A stretch of DNA of 52,204 nt from Planctomycetota bacterium (GCA_016935485.1 JAFGQW010000368.1:1-52204), one strand, 5' to 3'. Positions 28,359-40,185 are shown, counted from the first letter of the stretch. The notes: generated by a model from the letters alone, not told the origin. Made by a program: numbers and translations.

Positions 28359-29507
28359 CTACTGCAGCGTGAGCTCCTCGGGTTGAGAGGCCGCAAAGGC
28401 GGTGTTTCCCGGATCGATGGCCAGGGCGCCCACGCGCAGGCGAAGCCCGGACAGCACGGGACCGGGGTGGGCGATCCCGATTCCCGGCGCCACGGGGAAG
28501 TAAGTAACGCTGTGGGCGCAATAGACGCTTGCCGAGGACGTGGTCCCCACGTTGGCCGTAAGCAACCCGTTGACTCCGTTCACGACGGACCCGACCACGA
28601 GGGGGTCCAGCGCCACTGGCGCGATCACGCCGCCGGGAAAGGACGTGGTTCCGGGCTGGTATCCGACGGCGAGCACGTACGGCCACGGCCCCGGAGCGAA
28701 TGGGGAAGGCCGGGGCACCGCGATCCGCGCGGAGATCGCGCCCTTCCGGGGGAGGACCCGGCCGCCGGGGAAGTGGAGATCGACGATCGTGCCCGTGGAG
28801 AACTCGATGCCGTGGCGAACGGAAACCGGGCCGGGCGCACCCGGATCGATCCAGTCCGCCTGGACGGTGTACGGACCTGCCGCGAGACCAGCGAGCGGCA
28901 GCGAGACCCGCGCCACTCCGCCCGCCGGGACGGTGAGCGAGGGGAACGACGTGGAGGCCGCCGGGACCGATCCGCCGGGCGTGAAGATGCGCAGCGTCGG
29001 AGAGATGACGCGCGGTTGACTCGCCGTGTTCGCGAACTCCCATTCCGATCCACCGGCCGGGAAGGCGATGTGGTGACCGCCGGGGCCGTGAGGGATCGCC
29101 GTCGGATAGGCGTGAATATCCGGGAACCCCGCGCTCGCCGGGCCGACATCGATGCGCGCAGCGGCACCGCTGCCGTGAGGGCAAAGGAGCACGAAGCTTC
29201 CGGACGAGCCCGGGCCTGTCGCCGGAGCCGTGTAGGACAAACTCGCCTTTGCGCCGTTCGCAAGGCAAGACCCGACCGGCCCGCAGCCGACCAGGGCGGG
29301 GGCGATCAGTTCCCCGCCCGGCTGGAGCAGCGTCAGAACGTTGGTCACGGATACGTCGATGCAGATCGGTGTATTGTTGATCAGCACGACCGGGAACGGG
29401 ACCCCCGGAGTCACCGGGGTCGAGGGCACCTGGAGCGTGGTCTGCGAGTGGCCTCGCGAGGCCACGAGGGCGAGGAATGCGACTGCGAGCGTTGCACGAC
29501 GGTGCAT
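28359..29507 (-). CDS. Secreted Ig/beta-sandwich protein
   Basis: MHRRATLAVAFLALVASRGHSQ signal peptide; beta-rich; C-term WPYVLAVGYQPGTTSFPGGVIAPVALDPLVV. Confidence 0.65.
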   Translation of the reverse strand: MHRRATLAVAFLALVASRGHSQTTLQVPSTPVTPGVPFPVVLINNTPICIDVSVTNVLTLLQPGGELIAPALVGCGPVGSCLANGAKASLSYTAPATGPGSSGSFVLLCPHGSGAAARIDVGPASAGFPDIHAYPTAIPHGPGGHHIAFPAGGSEWEFANTASQPRVISPTLRIFTPGGSVPAASTSFPSLTVPAGGVARVSLPLAGLAAGPYTVQADWIDPGAPGPVSVRHGIEFSTGTIVDLHFPGGRVLPRKGAISARIAVPRPSPFAPGPWPYVLAVGYQPGTTSFPGGVIAPVALDPLVVGSVVNGVNGLLTANVGTTSSASVYCAHSVTYFPVAPGIGIAHPGPVLSGLRLRVGALAIDPGNTAFAASQPEELTLQ

Positions 29508-29754
29508 GGGAATCCTCCCGAGCTGCGGTCCGTACGCGATGAATGGTGCCCCCGGTTCGCGCGGACGAGCTCAGTATAACCGCCTGTACCCCGAGGCGCG
29601 AACTTCTCCGCACGGCAAGAAGAAATCCGCCAGTCCATCCACCAAGGCAGCTTGCACGGCGCGCGGTGAACCTGCCCGCCACGCCGTCTCGGTTTCGAAC
29701 AACGCGCAGCGATGCGGGACATGCCCGTCCCGCCTCTCCCACGGTCACGGGCGC

Positions 29755-29779
29755 AAGCTGACAGCTGACGGCTGATCGC
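29755..29779. repeat. AGCTGAC-type tandem heptamer repeat, copy 1
   Basis: caagctgacagctgacggctgat; reverse complement near-matches 43021-43043. Confidence 0.65.
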
Positions 29780-30142
29780 TGTGGGCCGCGGGCAGTGCCC
29801 GCGCTGTGGAATCATCGGCAGGAAGCTGTCGCCTCCGGCAAGAGGGCCGCTGGACGGTCGCGTCTCCCACGGAGCATCGGTGGAGACGTGCCGGTTCGCG
29901 GGCCGCGCAATTCGAGGGTGCCGGAGAGGAGCACAGCGGCCGACATTGCGTAGCCACGGAAGCCAACTCCCCGTCTGCAATGCGTTACGAGGGAGGCGCA
30001 GCTCCAGTCTTTTCGGCGGGTTTGGGCGGGAAGCCCACACAAGGCGGCTTCTGGCCCGTGGGGCAAGGCATCGGTTGCGGAAACCCGACCGCATGAACCC
30101 TCCGGCGACCGTGGCCAAGACGGGCGAAGCTACACCGGTCGC

Positions 30143-30766
30143 TTACCGGCCAGGAACGCTTCGGGCCGGGAGGCGAAACGCGGATTCTAGCCACGGCAGG
30201 GAGCGACGGAACTGCTTGACCATGGGGAAGACGTAAAGGAGCATCGCGGCCAGGGAAACGGTCGAGAACCACGCAGGGGATACACCGTGCACCACGATCA
30301 AGTGGACCGAGTCGTCGCCGATACGCCAGCCGGCCAGGTGGAGCAGCGGAAACGCGGTCCACGTGAGCGACCACATGGCGCAGGCGATGGACAGGCTGGT
30401 CCCGAACAGAAACGGCGCAAGACCGGCCCGGGCCAGGCGGGGCAGGAAAGGCAGGATGGCCACGCCGACGAGGTAATTGAACACGCCGCCTCCGGCCGTG
30501 ATGAGCATCTCGCCCACGCGGCCCGGCGTGCCGGCCCATACCGTCTCGGCCCTGCCCAGGAAGAAGAAGAACTCGACCGCCACCACCCGTCCCCCCGTGA
30601 GCCAGACCGCCAGGCAATGGCCGAACTCGTGGACGGCCCCGACCAGCACCACCACGAGAGCCGTGGTGGGCAGCGCCAGCAGCACGGTCTTGCGCAAGCG
30701 GCGGCCAAAACCCATGGTCCTGGTGGCCGCGGGCGCGCCCGGCGGGCCGCTCTCCGGCTGGATCAT
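30143..30766 (-). CDS. M50-like membrane metalloprotease
   Basis: TM-rich; HEFGHCLAVWLTGGRVV (HExxH in a helix); start MIQPESGPPGAP. Confidence 0.7.
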   Translation of the reverse strand: MIQPESGPPGAPAATRTMGFGRRLRKTVLLALPTTALVVVLVGAVHEFGHCLAVWLTGGRVVAVEFFFFLGRAETVWAGTPGRVGEMLITAGGGVFNYLVGVAILPFLPRLARAGLAPFLFGTSLSIACAMWSLTWTAFPLLHLAGWRIGDDSVHLIVVHGVSPAWFSTVSLAAMLLYVFPMVKQFRRSLPWLESAFRLPARSVPGR

Positions 30767-31245
30767 CCTGCATCCCTCCTGGTGCCCGGGTTCCCGCCCG
30801 GCACGACGCTCACGAGAAGAGCTTCTTCCGTGCCATGAAACAGCAGGAACGACGCCGCAGCGGCCGCGCGGGGCGCGGGGCTCATCCAGGACTTCGAGTG
30901 CCTGGCCCCCGCCGCCGCCCTGGTGGCCAACCTCGAAAAACCGGACTCCGTCGCCATCCTCTGCGGCACCCTCGACGCGCTCTGCCCGCCGCCTTCGCCG
31001 AGCTCGACGCACGCCGCCATGATGCCAAGGCCTCCGGCGGCCCCGTCGAGTCGCCCGCGGCCGACGCCCTCGGCCCCGTCATCGAGACGGCATCGCTTCC
31101 CGCGGCCGACAGCATCGTCCGATCAGACGACAGTGAACCGGCGTATCCGGGCCGCCGCAAGGAAGCCGCCTGCTCCGAGTCCGGCGGGTCCGTTTGCCGC
31201 CCAATCCAACCGAGTGCTGACGCCGTAGGCTCCTCGCGCGGACCC

Positions 31246-32025
31246 TCAGCCCGGGTAGCCGACGGCGTGGCTCGCGGCGTCGACGACGAGGAACCCCCGT
31301 CGCTCGAGCTCGCGCATCACCGGCTCGGCCTGGCTCTTCTTCGTGCTCGGAAGCTGGCTCTCGACGTGCGCGAGCAGCGATTTCACGCGGCCCGGACGGC
31401 GCTCCGGGCTCATGCGCGCCAGGCGCTCCTTCACACGGTCGGCCAGCTCGGCCACCTCGGAACTCGGCTGGCCGCCGGCCTTCTTCTTCTTGCGTCGCCG
31501 GGTCTTCTTCGCCGCAGACGCCGCGGCCGCCGTGCTCGCCGCTGCGGGTGCGGCGGCGGACGCGGCGCTCGCTGCCCTCGCGACCGGCACCGCGGGCGCC
31601 GGCGCGACCGTGGTGCGCGCGCGCCGGCGGGGCCAGCTCGCCGCTTCGGGGTTCACCCGCACCGCGCTCCGGCCCTCCCGGCCGAGCTCGGCGATCAGCG
31701 GGTCGAAGCCGCGGTCGGCGCTGAAGATCGCGAACGCGACCGGTTCCTCGGTCCGCGCGTGGTGCATGCCCACGTGCAGCGCGAGGATGAAGTCGAGCGC
31801 GTTCTTGCCCACCGCGCCGGGCGAGACCCAGTGCACGGCGCGCCCCAGGCGCTGCATGCGCTGCACCAGGTCGAGCGGGATCTTCTTCTGCTGGCTGCCG
31901 ACGAAGATCCACACCCCCTCGAAGTCGTACTGCTCGATCAGCGGCAGACAGTCCGGCGCGTTCTCGTAATCCACGAAGATGCGGTAGCGCGCACCCGGAG
32001 TCTGCTTCTTCTTTCGCTTGCCCAT
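31246..32025 (-). CDS. NYN/PIN-like domain protein with basic linker
   Basis: YRIFVDYENAPDCLPLIEQY...AFAIFSADRGFDPLIAEL; KKTRRRKKKKAGG linker; winged-helix-like C-terminus. Confidence 0.7.
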   Translation of the reverse strand: MGKRKKKQTPGARYRIFVDYENAPDCLPLIEQYDFEGVWIFVGSQQKKIPLDLVQRMQRLGRAVHWVSPGAVGKNALDFILALHVGMHHARTEEPVAFAIFSADRGFDPLIAELGREGRSAVRVNPEAASWPRRRARTTVAPAPAVPVARAASAASAAAPAAASTAAAASAAKKTRRRKKKKAGGQPSSEVAELADRVKERLARMSPERRPGRVKSLLAHVESQLPSTKKSQAEPVMRELERRGFLVVDAASHAVGYPG

Positions 32026-32152
32026 GCCTCCATCCAATCTGTGCGGCCGGATCGCCCGCCGCCTGCCGATCCGGCCCGCATCCGAACTCTTATCGCCCCG
32101 CGACACGGCCAGCCTTGAACCCGGCACCCCGCCCGTCCGCACCGGCCGCCCC

Positions 32153-32791
32153 TCACGGCCGTGGCTCCGGACCGTCTGGCGGCGCCGCCGCGCGCTCGGG
32201 CGCATACGGGCGCCACGCCCGCGGCACGAGATCGACGAGGCTCGGCACGCGCGCCAGGTACTCCCGGTAGGGCGCGCCGAGCGCCGCCGCCAGGGTCCGC
32301 TCCTCCGCGACGCCGCGCACGAAGAAGAGCGCCGCCGCCAGGCCGACCAGCACCCAGGCGATCAACTGCGCGTTCACCAGGGCCATGCCGGTCAGCTCCA
32401 GCAGCAGCCCCTTGTGGAGGGGATGGCGGCAGAGCCGGTAGACGCCGCGGTCGACCACGCGGTGGTCCTTCTTCACCAGGATGAACTCGTCGAAGCACTC
32501 GCCGATTTGCGCGAGCGCCAGCCGACGGAGCGCCACGCCGGCGGCCATCAGCAGCATGCCGACGGCGGCGAGGACGCCCGGGGCCGCGCCGAGCAGCATG
32601 CGGCCCGCGGCCAGCACGAAGAGCGCCCCGTAGCAGAGAAACCAGAGGTAAACGCTCGCGTGGCCGGTGCGCCCGCCCACCCCGGCGGCAGCCGCCTCGC
32701 CCTTGAGGCGGCGAACCAGCTGGTGGCCGTGGCCGAGGAGAGCCAGCAGCACGAGGAGCGCAAGGATGACCAGGCGGAACACGATCGTCAT
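32153..32791 (-). CDS. Isoprenylcysteine carboxyl methyltransferase / phospholipid methyltransferase-like membrane protein
   Basis: GVYRLCRHPLHKGLLLELTGMAL...EERTLAAALGAPYREYLARVP. Confidence 0.8.
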   Translation of the reverse strand: MTIVFRLVILALLVLLALLGHGHQLVRRLKGEAAAAGVGGRTGHASVYLWFLCYGALFVLAAGRMLLGAAPGVLAAVGMLLMAAGVALRRLALAQIGECFDEFILVKKDHRVVDRGVYRLCRHPLHKGLLLELTGMALVNAQLIAWVLVGLAAALFFVRGVAEERTLAAALGAPYREYLARVPSLVDLVPRAWRPYAPERAAAPPDGPEPRP

Positions 32792-32967
32792 GAGCCCTCT
32801 CGCGGGCGGTCGACGTCCCGGGAACTGTAGCGCGCGAGCGAAAGCGTGTAAACGGTTGAATTGCGGCGCGCCCGGCACCAGGAGAGCGCCGGGGGCGGAC
32901 TCGTGCGCTCGACCACGGAGCCACGAGCACGCCGGTCCCGCCAACCGGATGCAGGGAAGGAAGCCGC

Positions 32968-34494
32968 ATGAAAGTCCAGACCCTCCTGAAGGAGCTCGGC
33001 CTGAAGAAGGACAACCCCGGGGTGTATGCTGCACGGTGGCTCGCGGGGCGCGGACGCGAGCCGCTCGCCTCGTGCTCGCCCCACGACGGCGCCGTGATCG
33101 CGCGCGTCCAGCGCGCTACGCTCGCCGACTACGACCGGGCGGCGGCGGCGGCCGTCGCGGCCTTCCCGCGCTGGCGCGACACGCCGGCGCCCCGGCGCGG
33201 CGAGGTGGTGCGCCAGATCGGCAACGTGCTCCGCGAGCACCAGGAAGCGCTCGGGCACCTCGTGTCCCTGGAGATGGGCAAGATCCTCGCGGAGGGCAGC
33301 GGCGAGGTGCAGGAGATGATCGACATCGCCGACTTCGCCGTCGGGCTGAGCCGCCAGCTCTACGGGCTCACCATGCCCTCCGAACGCCCCGGCCACCGCA
33401 TGTACGAGCAGTGGCACCCGCTGGGCCCCATCGGCATCATCACCGCGTTTAACTTCCCGGTCGCGGTCTGGTCCTGGAACGCGATGATCGCCGCGGTGTG
33501 CGGCGACACCATGGTGTGGAAGCCGGCCTCGACCACGCCGCTGTGCGCGCTCGCGGTGCAGAATCTGATCGCGCCGGTGCTCCGCGCCCACGGGCACCCC
33601 GGCGTCATGAACCTGGTGGTCGGGCCGGGCGCGATCGGCCAGGCCATGGGCGAGGACGAACGGCTGGGACTGGTGAGCTTCACCGGCTCCACGGAGGTCG
33701 GGCGCGGGGTTGCCCGCGCGGTCGCCTCCCGGCTGGGCCGCCACCTGCTCGAGCTCGGCGGCAACAACGCCGTGCTGGTCATGGACGACGCGGATCTCGA
33801 TCTCGCCATCCGCGCGGTGCTGTTCGGGGCGGTCGGCACGGCGGGGCAGCGCTGCACGTCCACGCGGCGGGTGCTGCTGCACCGGTCCATCGCCGCGGAG
33901 TTCACCCGGCGGCTCAAGCGCGCCTACGCGCAGGTCCGGATCGGCGATCCGCGCGCCGCCGGCACGCTCATGGGCCCGCTGGTGACGCCCGAGGCCGTGG
34001 CGGACTACGAGCAAGCGCTCGAGCGCATCCGGCGCGAGGGCGGGCGGATCCTCTGCGGCGGCAAGGTGCTCCGGAGCGGTGCCTACCGCAAGGGCAACTA
34101 CGTCCTGCCCACGCTGGTCGCGGCGCCCGACGACCTGCCGATCATGCAGGAGGAGGTGTTCGCGCCGATTCTCTACCTGGTCACGGTGAACGACCTCACC
34201 GAGGCGATCGCCGTCCAGAACGACGTGCCGCAGGGGCTCTCGAGCGCCATCTTCACCGGCCGGGTAGCCGACGCCGAGCGGTTCCTCTCGCACGGCGGCA
34301 GCGACTGCGGGATCGCCAACGTGAACATCGGAACCTCGGGGGCCGAGATCGGCGGCGCCTTCGGCGGCGAGAAGGACACCGGCGGCGGCCGCGAGGCGGG
34401 CTCCGACGCCTGGCGGAGCTACATGCGGCGCCAGACCTGCACGCTGAACTGGTCGGGCGAGCTGCCGCTCGCGCAGGGCATCCAGTTCGGGTAG
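32968..34494 (+). CDS. Aldehyde dehydrogenase, ALDH7 (alpha-aminoadipic semialdehyde dehydrogenase-like)
   Basis: LELGGNNAVLVMDDADLD, GTAGQRCTSTRR, IGTSGAEIGGAFGGEKDTGGGREAGSDAWRSYMRRQT. Confidence 0.92.
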   Translation: MKVQTLLKELGLKKDNPGVYAARWLAGRGREPLASCSPHDGAVIARVQRATLADYDRAAAAAVAAFPRWRDTPAPRRGEVVRQIGNVLREHQEALGHLVSLEMGKILAEGSGEVQEMIDIADFAVGLSRQLYGLTMPSERPGHRMYEQWHPLGPIGIITAFNFPVAVWSWNAMIAAVCGDTMVWKPASTTPLCALAVQNLIAPVLRAHGHPGVMNLVVGPGAIGQAMGEDERLGLVSFTGSTEVGRGVARAVASRLGRHLLELGGNNAVLVMDDADLDLAIRAVLFGAVGTAGQRCTSTRRVLLHRSIAAEFTRRLKRAYAQVRIGDPRAAGTLMGPLVTPEAVADYEQALERIRREGGRILCGGKVLRSGAYRKGNYVLPTLVAAPDDLPIMQEEVFAPILYLVTVNDLTEAIAVQNDVPQGLSSAIFTGRVADAERFLSHGGSDCGIANVNIGTSGAEIGGAFGGEKDTGGGREAGSDAWRSYMRRQTCTLNWSGELPLAQGIQFG

Positions 34495-34531
34495 CGTCCC
34501 GCGCCCGGCGCGCAGCGGCACCCGGGCCGAA

Positions 34532-34563
34532 CTGAGAAGAACGCCCCTGGGCGTTTTTCTCGG
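34532..34563 (+). terminator. Terminator-like hairpin (AACGCCCCTGG family)
   Basis: CTGAGAAGAACGCCC/CTGGGCGTTTTTCTCGG immediately after the ALDH stop. Confidence 0.65.
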
Positions 34564-34698
34564 TTACGCGGGAGCGCGCGCGGGAGCGTGCTTGTTGTCC
34601 GCGCGCGGCCCCGATAGGCTATGGGCACGCCGGCGGCTTGCGGTCGCTCGCACCTCGGCCACCGACCTGGACAGACCTCGGAAGGGAAACGCGAAGGC

Positions 34699-35726
<1,028 letters not shown>

Positions 35727-35730
<4 letters not shown>

Positions 35731-37910
35731 ACGCCCCGACCCCCTGCCGGGCGGCCGCCGTCGCCCTGGCTGCACTGCTGATCGCGAGCGCCACCGTCGC
35801 CGTGCCGCAGTCCGTCGACCGGATCGCCTTCTGCCATCTCCACCAAGGCGAGAAGGTGGGCGTCTCCACGCTCGTGGCGCTGGACGGCGGCGCCGCCGTC
35901 GAGGAGCGGGTCGCGCTCGACCGCGAGCTGCCGTACCATCCCCTCGGCGTCTACACCGAGACGCGTTACGCCTTCGCCGGCGCCGCGCTGACGGCGTACC
36001 GCCTGATCAGCGTCGCGGCCGGACACTACCGCGAACACCGCGCCACGCTCGCCCGCGGCGCGGAGGGGCGCATCTTCGTGGAGCGCGTCCTGCCTGAAGA
36101 CCGGGGGATCGAATCGCGCGTGCGGATCCCGATCCCGAAGGACCGGCCGCTGCTCGTCTTCGATCTCAGCATGCTGACCCCTCTGGTCCGCTTCTGCCGG
36201 GCGGGCGGCTGGCGCGAGAACTTCGATCCGTTCCACCAGGTGAGCCCGCTCGCAGTGCTCGCCGAGGGGACCGCCGATCGGATCGAGGCCCAGGCCGCGT
36301 TCTGGCTGAAGCGGACCGAACGCGAGATCGTGGAGATCGAGCAGCGGCGGATCCACTGCACGCAGTTCGCGCTCCACATCGGCGAGCGCGACATCCTCGT
36401 GAGCGTGGCCGCGGATTCGGGCGACGTCGTGAAGATCGAGGAGCCCGCGCTGGGCTACGAGATCCACCGCACCTTCTCCGAGCCGTCGCCGCCCGCCCGC
36501 CGCGGGCTCTCGCCGGCGGAGGCGTTCGCGCAGTTGCGCCGGCTCGAGGCCGGGCACCTGACCGGCCTGGATCTCCGCGATCGCGCGGCGCTGGAGGCCG
36601 TCACCTACGGCGTGGACCTGCCTTACCGGAGCCCGGAGCCGCCCACGCGGCCCTGGCAGACGGTGGACGCCCGGATCGCCGGGGAGCGGCTGGCGGGCAC
36701 GATCAGGGTGGCGTGCGGCGAGGGCGAGCCGCCGGTCGTCCCCGGCGCGGCGCCCCCGGCAGCCGCGGCCGCCCCGCCGGCGCCGGAAATCCAGGCCGCC
36801 GCCGAGCGGCTGCGCGCCGGCGGCCGCGACGACGCCGCGTTCGCGGCCGCGGTGGTCCGGTTCGTCGCCCGGGATATCGGTCTGGTCTACAACATCGACG
36901 ACCCCGTGCGCGCGCTCGCGGGCGGCTTCGGCAACGTGCGCGCCAAGGTGGAGCTGGCCCGGGCGCTGCTCGGCGCGGGCGCGCTCCCGGCACGCGACGT
37001 CAGCGGACTGGTGTGCACGGGCCGCGCCTTCGTGTTTCATCGGTGGCTCGAGGTCCATCTCGCTGCGCGCGGCGGATGGCTCGCGATCGACCCCACCCTG
37101 GACGAGGTCGGACACCTGAGCCCGCTGCATCTGACCCTCGGCGCCTCCTGGAACCCGCCGCAGAAGGACGCGCCGTTTCGCGTCGCCGTCGAGCAGATCG
37201 CGTTTCGCAGCGCCGGCGAGGGCGCGCGGGACCTCGTGCGCTGGCCTGACGGCGAGCGGCGGGTGTGGGGCTTCTACAAGCGGCTGCCCGAGGGCGAGCC
37301 GAAGCTCTACGGGTATCTGGCGAGCCGACCGCGGCGCGAGGGCGAGGACCGCCTGCGGCTCGAGACCGATCTGATCCTCGACTACGGCCGGATCGGGCTC
37401 GAGGGCTACCTCAAGGGGGAAGCGACCGAGACGTTCGACACACGGGCTCGCCCGCACTGGTTCAGCTTCCAGACCTGGCTCGGCGGCAAGCGCCACACGC
37501 TGTCGGCGCGCATCCAGGGCCTGGAGGCGGTCGTCCAGGAGACCGGGCGCGACCTCGAGCGGGTCGCGCTCGAAGAGGGCTCGATCCTGGCTGCAAATTC
37601 CTTCTATAACCACTGGGCGCTGTTCTTCTCCACGCTCGACCCGGGCCGGACCCGGCACCTGACGATCCACGTGCTGGTTCCGGGCGCGCGCAGCGGCAGC
37701 CGGCTCTACCGCTACAGCCTGATCCGGCGGGACCGGGAGCCGGTGGCGGTGCCGGCCCTCGGTCTCGAGGCGGAGGCCTGGGTGTTCGACGTCCCCGAAC
37801 GGTCGCTCCGGTTCTGGGTGACCGATGCGCGGCTGCTGGTGCGCATCCTCGAGCAGGAGGCCGAGGTCGAGATCCGCCTGGAAGACGAGTCGCTGCGAGA
37901 GCGATTCTGA
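35727..37910 (+). CDS. Transglutaminase-like secreted protein, apparently lacking the catalytic Cys
   Basis: ATGA overlap with moxR; GGFGNVRAKVELARALLGAGALPARDVSGL...FHRWLEVHL...WLAIDPTLDE. Confidence 0.72.
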
Positions 37911-38040
37911 GCGCCCAGGACAGCGCAAGCTCCGCCCGACCTACCTGACAATCTGGCACCGGCCGCGATCGAGCGGATTGGCGCAGTGGACATTTTGACA
38001 CAGGCCGCAGGGCGCCTTCGCACCGCCGCCGGTGGCAAGT

Positions 38041-38075
38041 CCCGCGGGGAAGCACGCCAGGGGCGTTTTCCCGGG
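38041..38075. terminator. Hairpin of the AACGCCCCTGG family, third copy
   Basis: CCCGCGGGGAAGCACGCCAGGGGCGTTTTCCCGGGC. Confidence 0.45.
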
Positions 38076-38222
38076 CATCCGGCGTTGGCATCGGATTTGC
38101 TATCCCCGGCCTCCGCATCCACGATCGGGGCCATTCGCGGCATTGCCTCGAGGGTCCCGACGCGGGGGCTTCCGGTGGGCGCCGCCGGGCCCCGGGCCCC
38201 GCGGCGCGCGGGGATTGCGATC

Positions 38223-38612
38223 ATGGTCAACCTGGCCGATGTGGCCGATCCGACGGTGCTCGTGGCCGACGACGACCGCGGCTGCCGCCGGGCGGTCCGC
38301 GAGGCGCTCGAGACCGTGGGGATCCGGACCTACCCCGCCTCGAGCGGCCGGCGGGCCATCGCCGTCATCCGGCGGCGCCGCGTTCACGTCGGCATCTTCG
38401 ATCTCCACATGCCGGAGATGTCGGGACTCGACGCGATCCGCTTCCTGCGCCAGGAGCGGATCTACGTGCCCGTCATCGTCATGACCTCGGACCCCACCGG
38501 CGGTCTCGAGGAGCGCGCCCTGAGCGAGGGGGCGGTGTCGCTGCTGCTCAAGCCCATCGATCTCGGCGTCATCCGGGACGCGGTGCGGGTCGCATTCGAG
38601 AAGTACGTCTGA
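38223..38612 (+). CDS. Single-domain response regulator (REC)
   Basis: PTVLVADDDRGCRRAVREALE...VGIFDLHMPEMSGLDAIRFL...VIVMTSDP...LLLKPID. Confidence 0.9.
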   Translation: MVNLADVADPTVLVADDDRGCRRAVREALETVGIRTYPASSGRRAIAVIRRRRVHVGIFDLHMPEMSGLDAIRFLRQERIYVPVIVMTSDPTGGLEERALSEGAVSLLLKPIDLGVIRDAVRVAFEKYV

Positions 38613-38640
38613 AGTCCACACGGGAAGGAAACCACGCGAC

Positions 38641-38934
38641 ATGGCAACGATCCATCCGATCGGCGACAAGATCCTGATCAAGCGGCTCGAGGCCCAAGAG
38701 GTCACCAAGGGCGGCATCGTCATCCCCGACACCGCCAAGGACAAGCCGGCCGAGGGCAGGGTGATCGCGGTCGGCAGCGGCCGGCTGCTGCCCAGCGGCA
38801 CGCGGATTCCGTTCCAGGTCAAGATGAAGGACCACGTGCTCTTCAGCTCCTACGCGGGCAGCGAGATCAAGATCGAAGGCGAGCCGCACATCGTCATGTC
38901 CGAGGACGAGATTCTCGCGGTGCTCGAGAACTAG
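38641..38934 (+). CDS. groES: Co-chaperonin GroES
   Basis: IHPIGDKILIKRLEAQEVTKGGIVIPDTAKDKPAEGRVIAVGSG; VLFSSYAGSEIKIEGEPHIVMSEDEILAVLE. Confidence 0.97.
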   Translation: MATIHPIGDKILIKRLEAQEVTKGGIVIPDTAKDKPAEGRVIAVGSGRLLPSGTRIPFQVKMKDHVLFSSYAGSEIKIEGEPHIVMSEDEILAVLEN

Positions 38935-39030
38935 CCGCGCCAGGCGGCGCGCCCGGAACTCCGGTTGGCAATCCGTCGATCCGCGGTATCCTTGCGGGAC
39001 GGTGGACTTGACCGCTGGAGGAACCGAGCC

Positions 39031-40170
39031 ATGCGTCACGAACCCCGGGCCGCCGCCCTCGTCCGACATGCTGTGCTGTTCGGGCTCTGGCTTGCCGCCG
39101 TGTGCCTCGCACCGCTCCCGGTGCGCGCCGACGGCAAGCTGGTCGCGCCCCGCGAATACCCCGGCTCCCTCGAGGAGAAGGCCCAGGAGGCGATCCTCGT
39201 CTTTCACGGCTCCGGCGAACCCGGCGGTGCGGTCGAGGACCTGATCCTGAAGATCACCGTCGCCGGACCGGACCGGGACACCGCGGCCCGCACCTTCGGC
39301 TGGGTCGTCCCCTTCCCGAACCCGCCCACGGCGGCGAAAGAAGACCCCCGGCTCTTCCGCGAGTGCTTCGACTACGTTCAGGCACGCTCGGCCGGGCTGG
39401 CCACGAAAGGCCCGCGCAAGGCCCTCGAGGGCAAGGAAGACCAAGGCGTCGAGGTCCTCTCCCGCAAGGTGGTCGGCACCTACGACGTCGCCGTGGTCCG
39501 CGAGCGCGCCGCGGGCGCGCTCAACGAGTGGCTCGAGCGCGAGGGCTTCCAGACCCTCGACGACGGCGAGGACGTGATCGCGTTCTACCGCAGGAAGGGC
39601 TACGTGTTCGCCTGCATCAAGGTGAGCGGCGCGGCGCTCGCGCAGGGCTCTCCGGTGGATCTCCACCCGCTGCGCTTCACCTTTGAGACCGGCGGGCGGG
39701 ACGGGATCTACTTCCCGCTGAAGATGACCGGCCTCCAGAGCACGCCCTTCGACGTGAACCTCCACGTGTTCTACCGCGCGTGGCTCAACGACAAGCTCAA
39801 CCGGTACGGCTACGTCCACCGGGGCTTTGCGCTCGAGTTCCGCGACTGGGACTCACCGTCCTGCAAACCCAACGCCGGCAAGTCGTGGTCCGCGCCGGAA
39901 GAGGACCCCTATCTCGCGCCGCTGGCCGCCCGGATCCCGACCCTCAAGGCGCTCTTCCAGAAGCTCCACCCCGGCGCGCGCTACTACCTCACGAACATCC
40001 AGGCCCGCCAGCTCAAGCCCGCCGACGTCCGCCACTGGGCCGACGACCTGTGGCTGTTCCCGTACTACACCGACCCCGATTTCGTGCCCTACGATGCCCG
40101 GCCCGGCGGTCCCGCCGCGGACGCGTGGCGAGACGACGAGTCCGCGCCCCGGCCGGAAGCGCCGGACTAG
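39031..40170 (+). CDS. DUF2330-like secreted protein
   Basis: Signal peptide; KAQEAILVFHGSGEPGGAVEDLILKITVAG...FGWVVPFPNPP; PLRFTFETGGRDGIYFPLKMT. Confidence 0.75.
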   Translation: MRHEPRAAALVRHAVLFGLWLAAVCLAPLPVRADGKLVAPREYPGSLEEKAQEAILVFHGSGEPGGAVEDLILKITVAGPDRDTAARTFGWVVPFPNPPTAAKEDPRLFRECFDYVQARSAGLATKGPRKALEGKEDQGVEVLSRKVVGTYDVAVVRERAAGALNEWLEREGFQTLDDGEDVIAFYRRKGYVFACIKVSGAALAQGSPVDLHPLRFTFETGGRDGIYFPLKMTGLQSTPFDVNLHVFYRAWLNDKLNRYGYVHRGFALEFRDWDSPSCKPNAGKSWSAPEEDPYLAPLAARIPTLKALFQKLHPGARYYLTNIQARQLKPADVRHWADDLWLFPYYTDPDFVPYDARPGGPAADAWRDDESAPRPEAPD

Positions 40171-40185
40171 GGGAAAGACCGGGCC

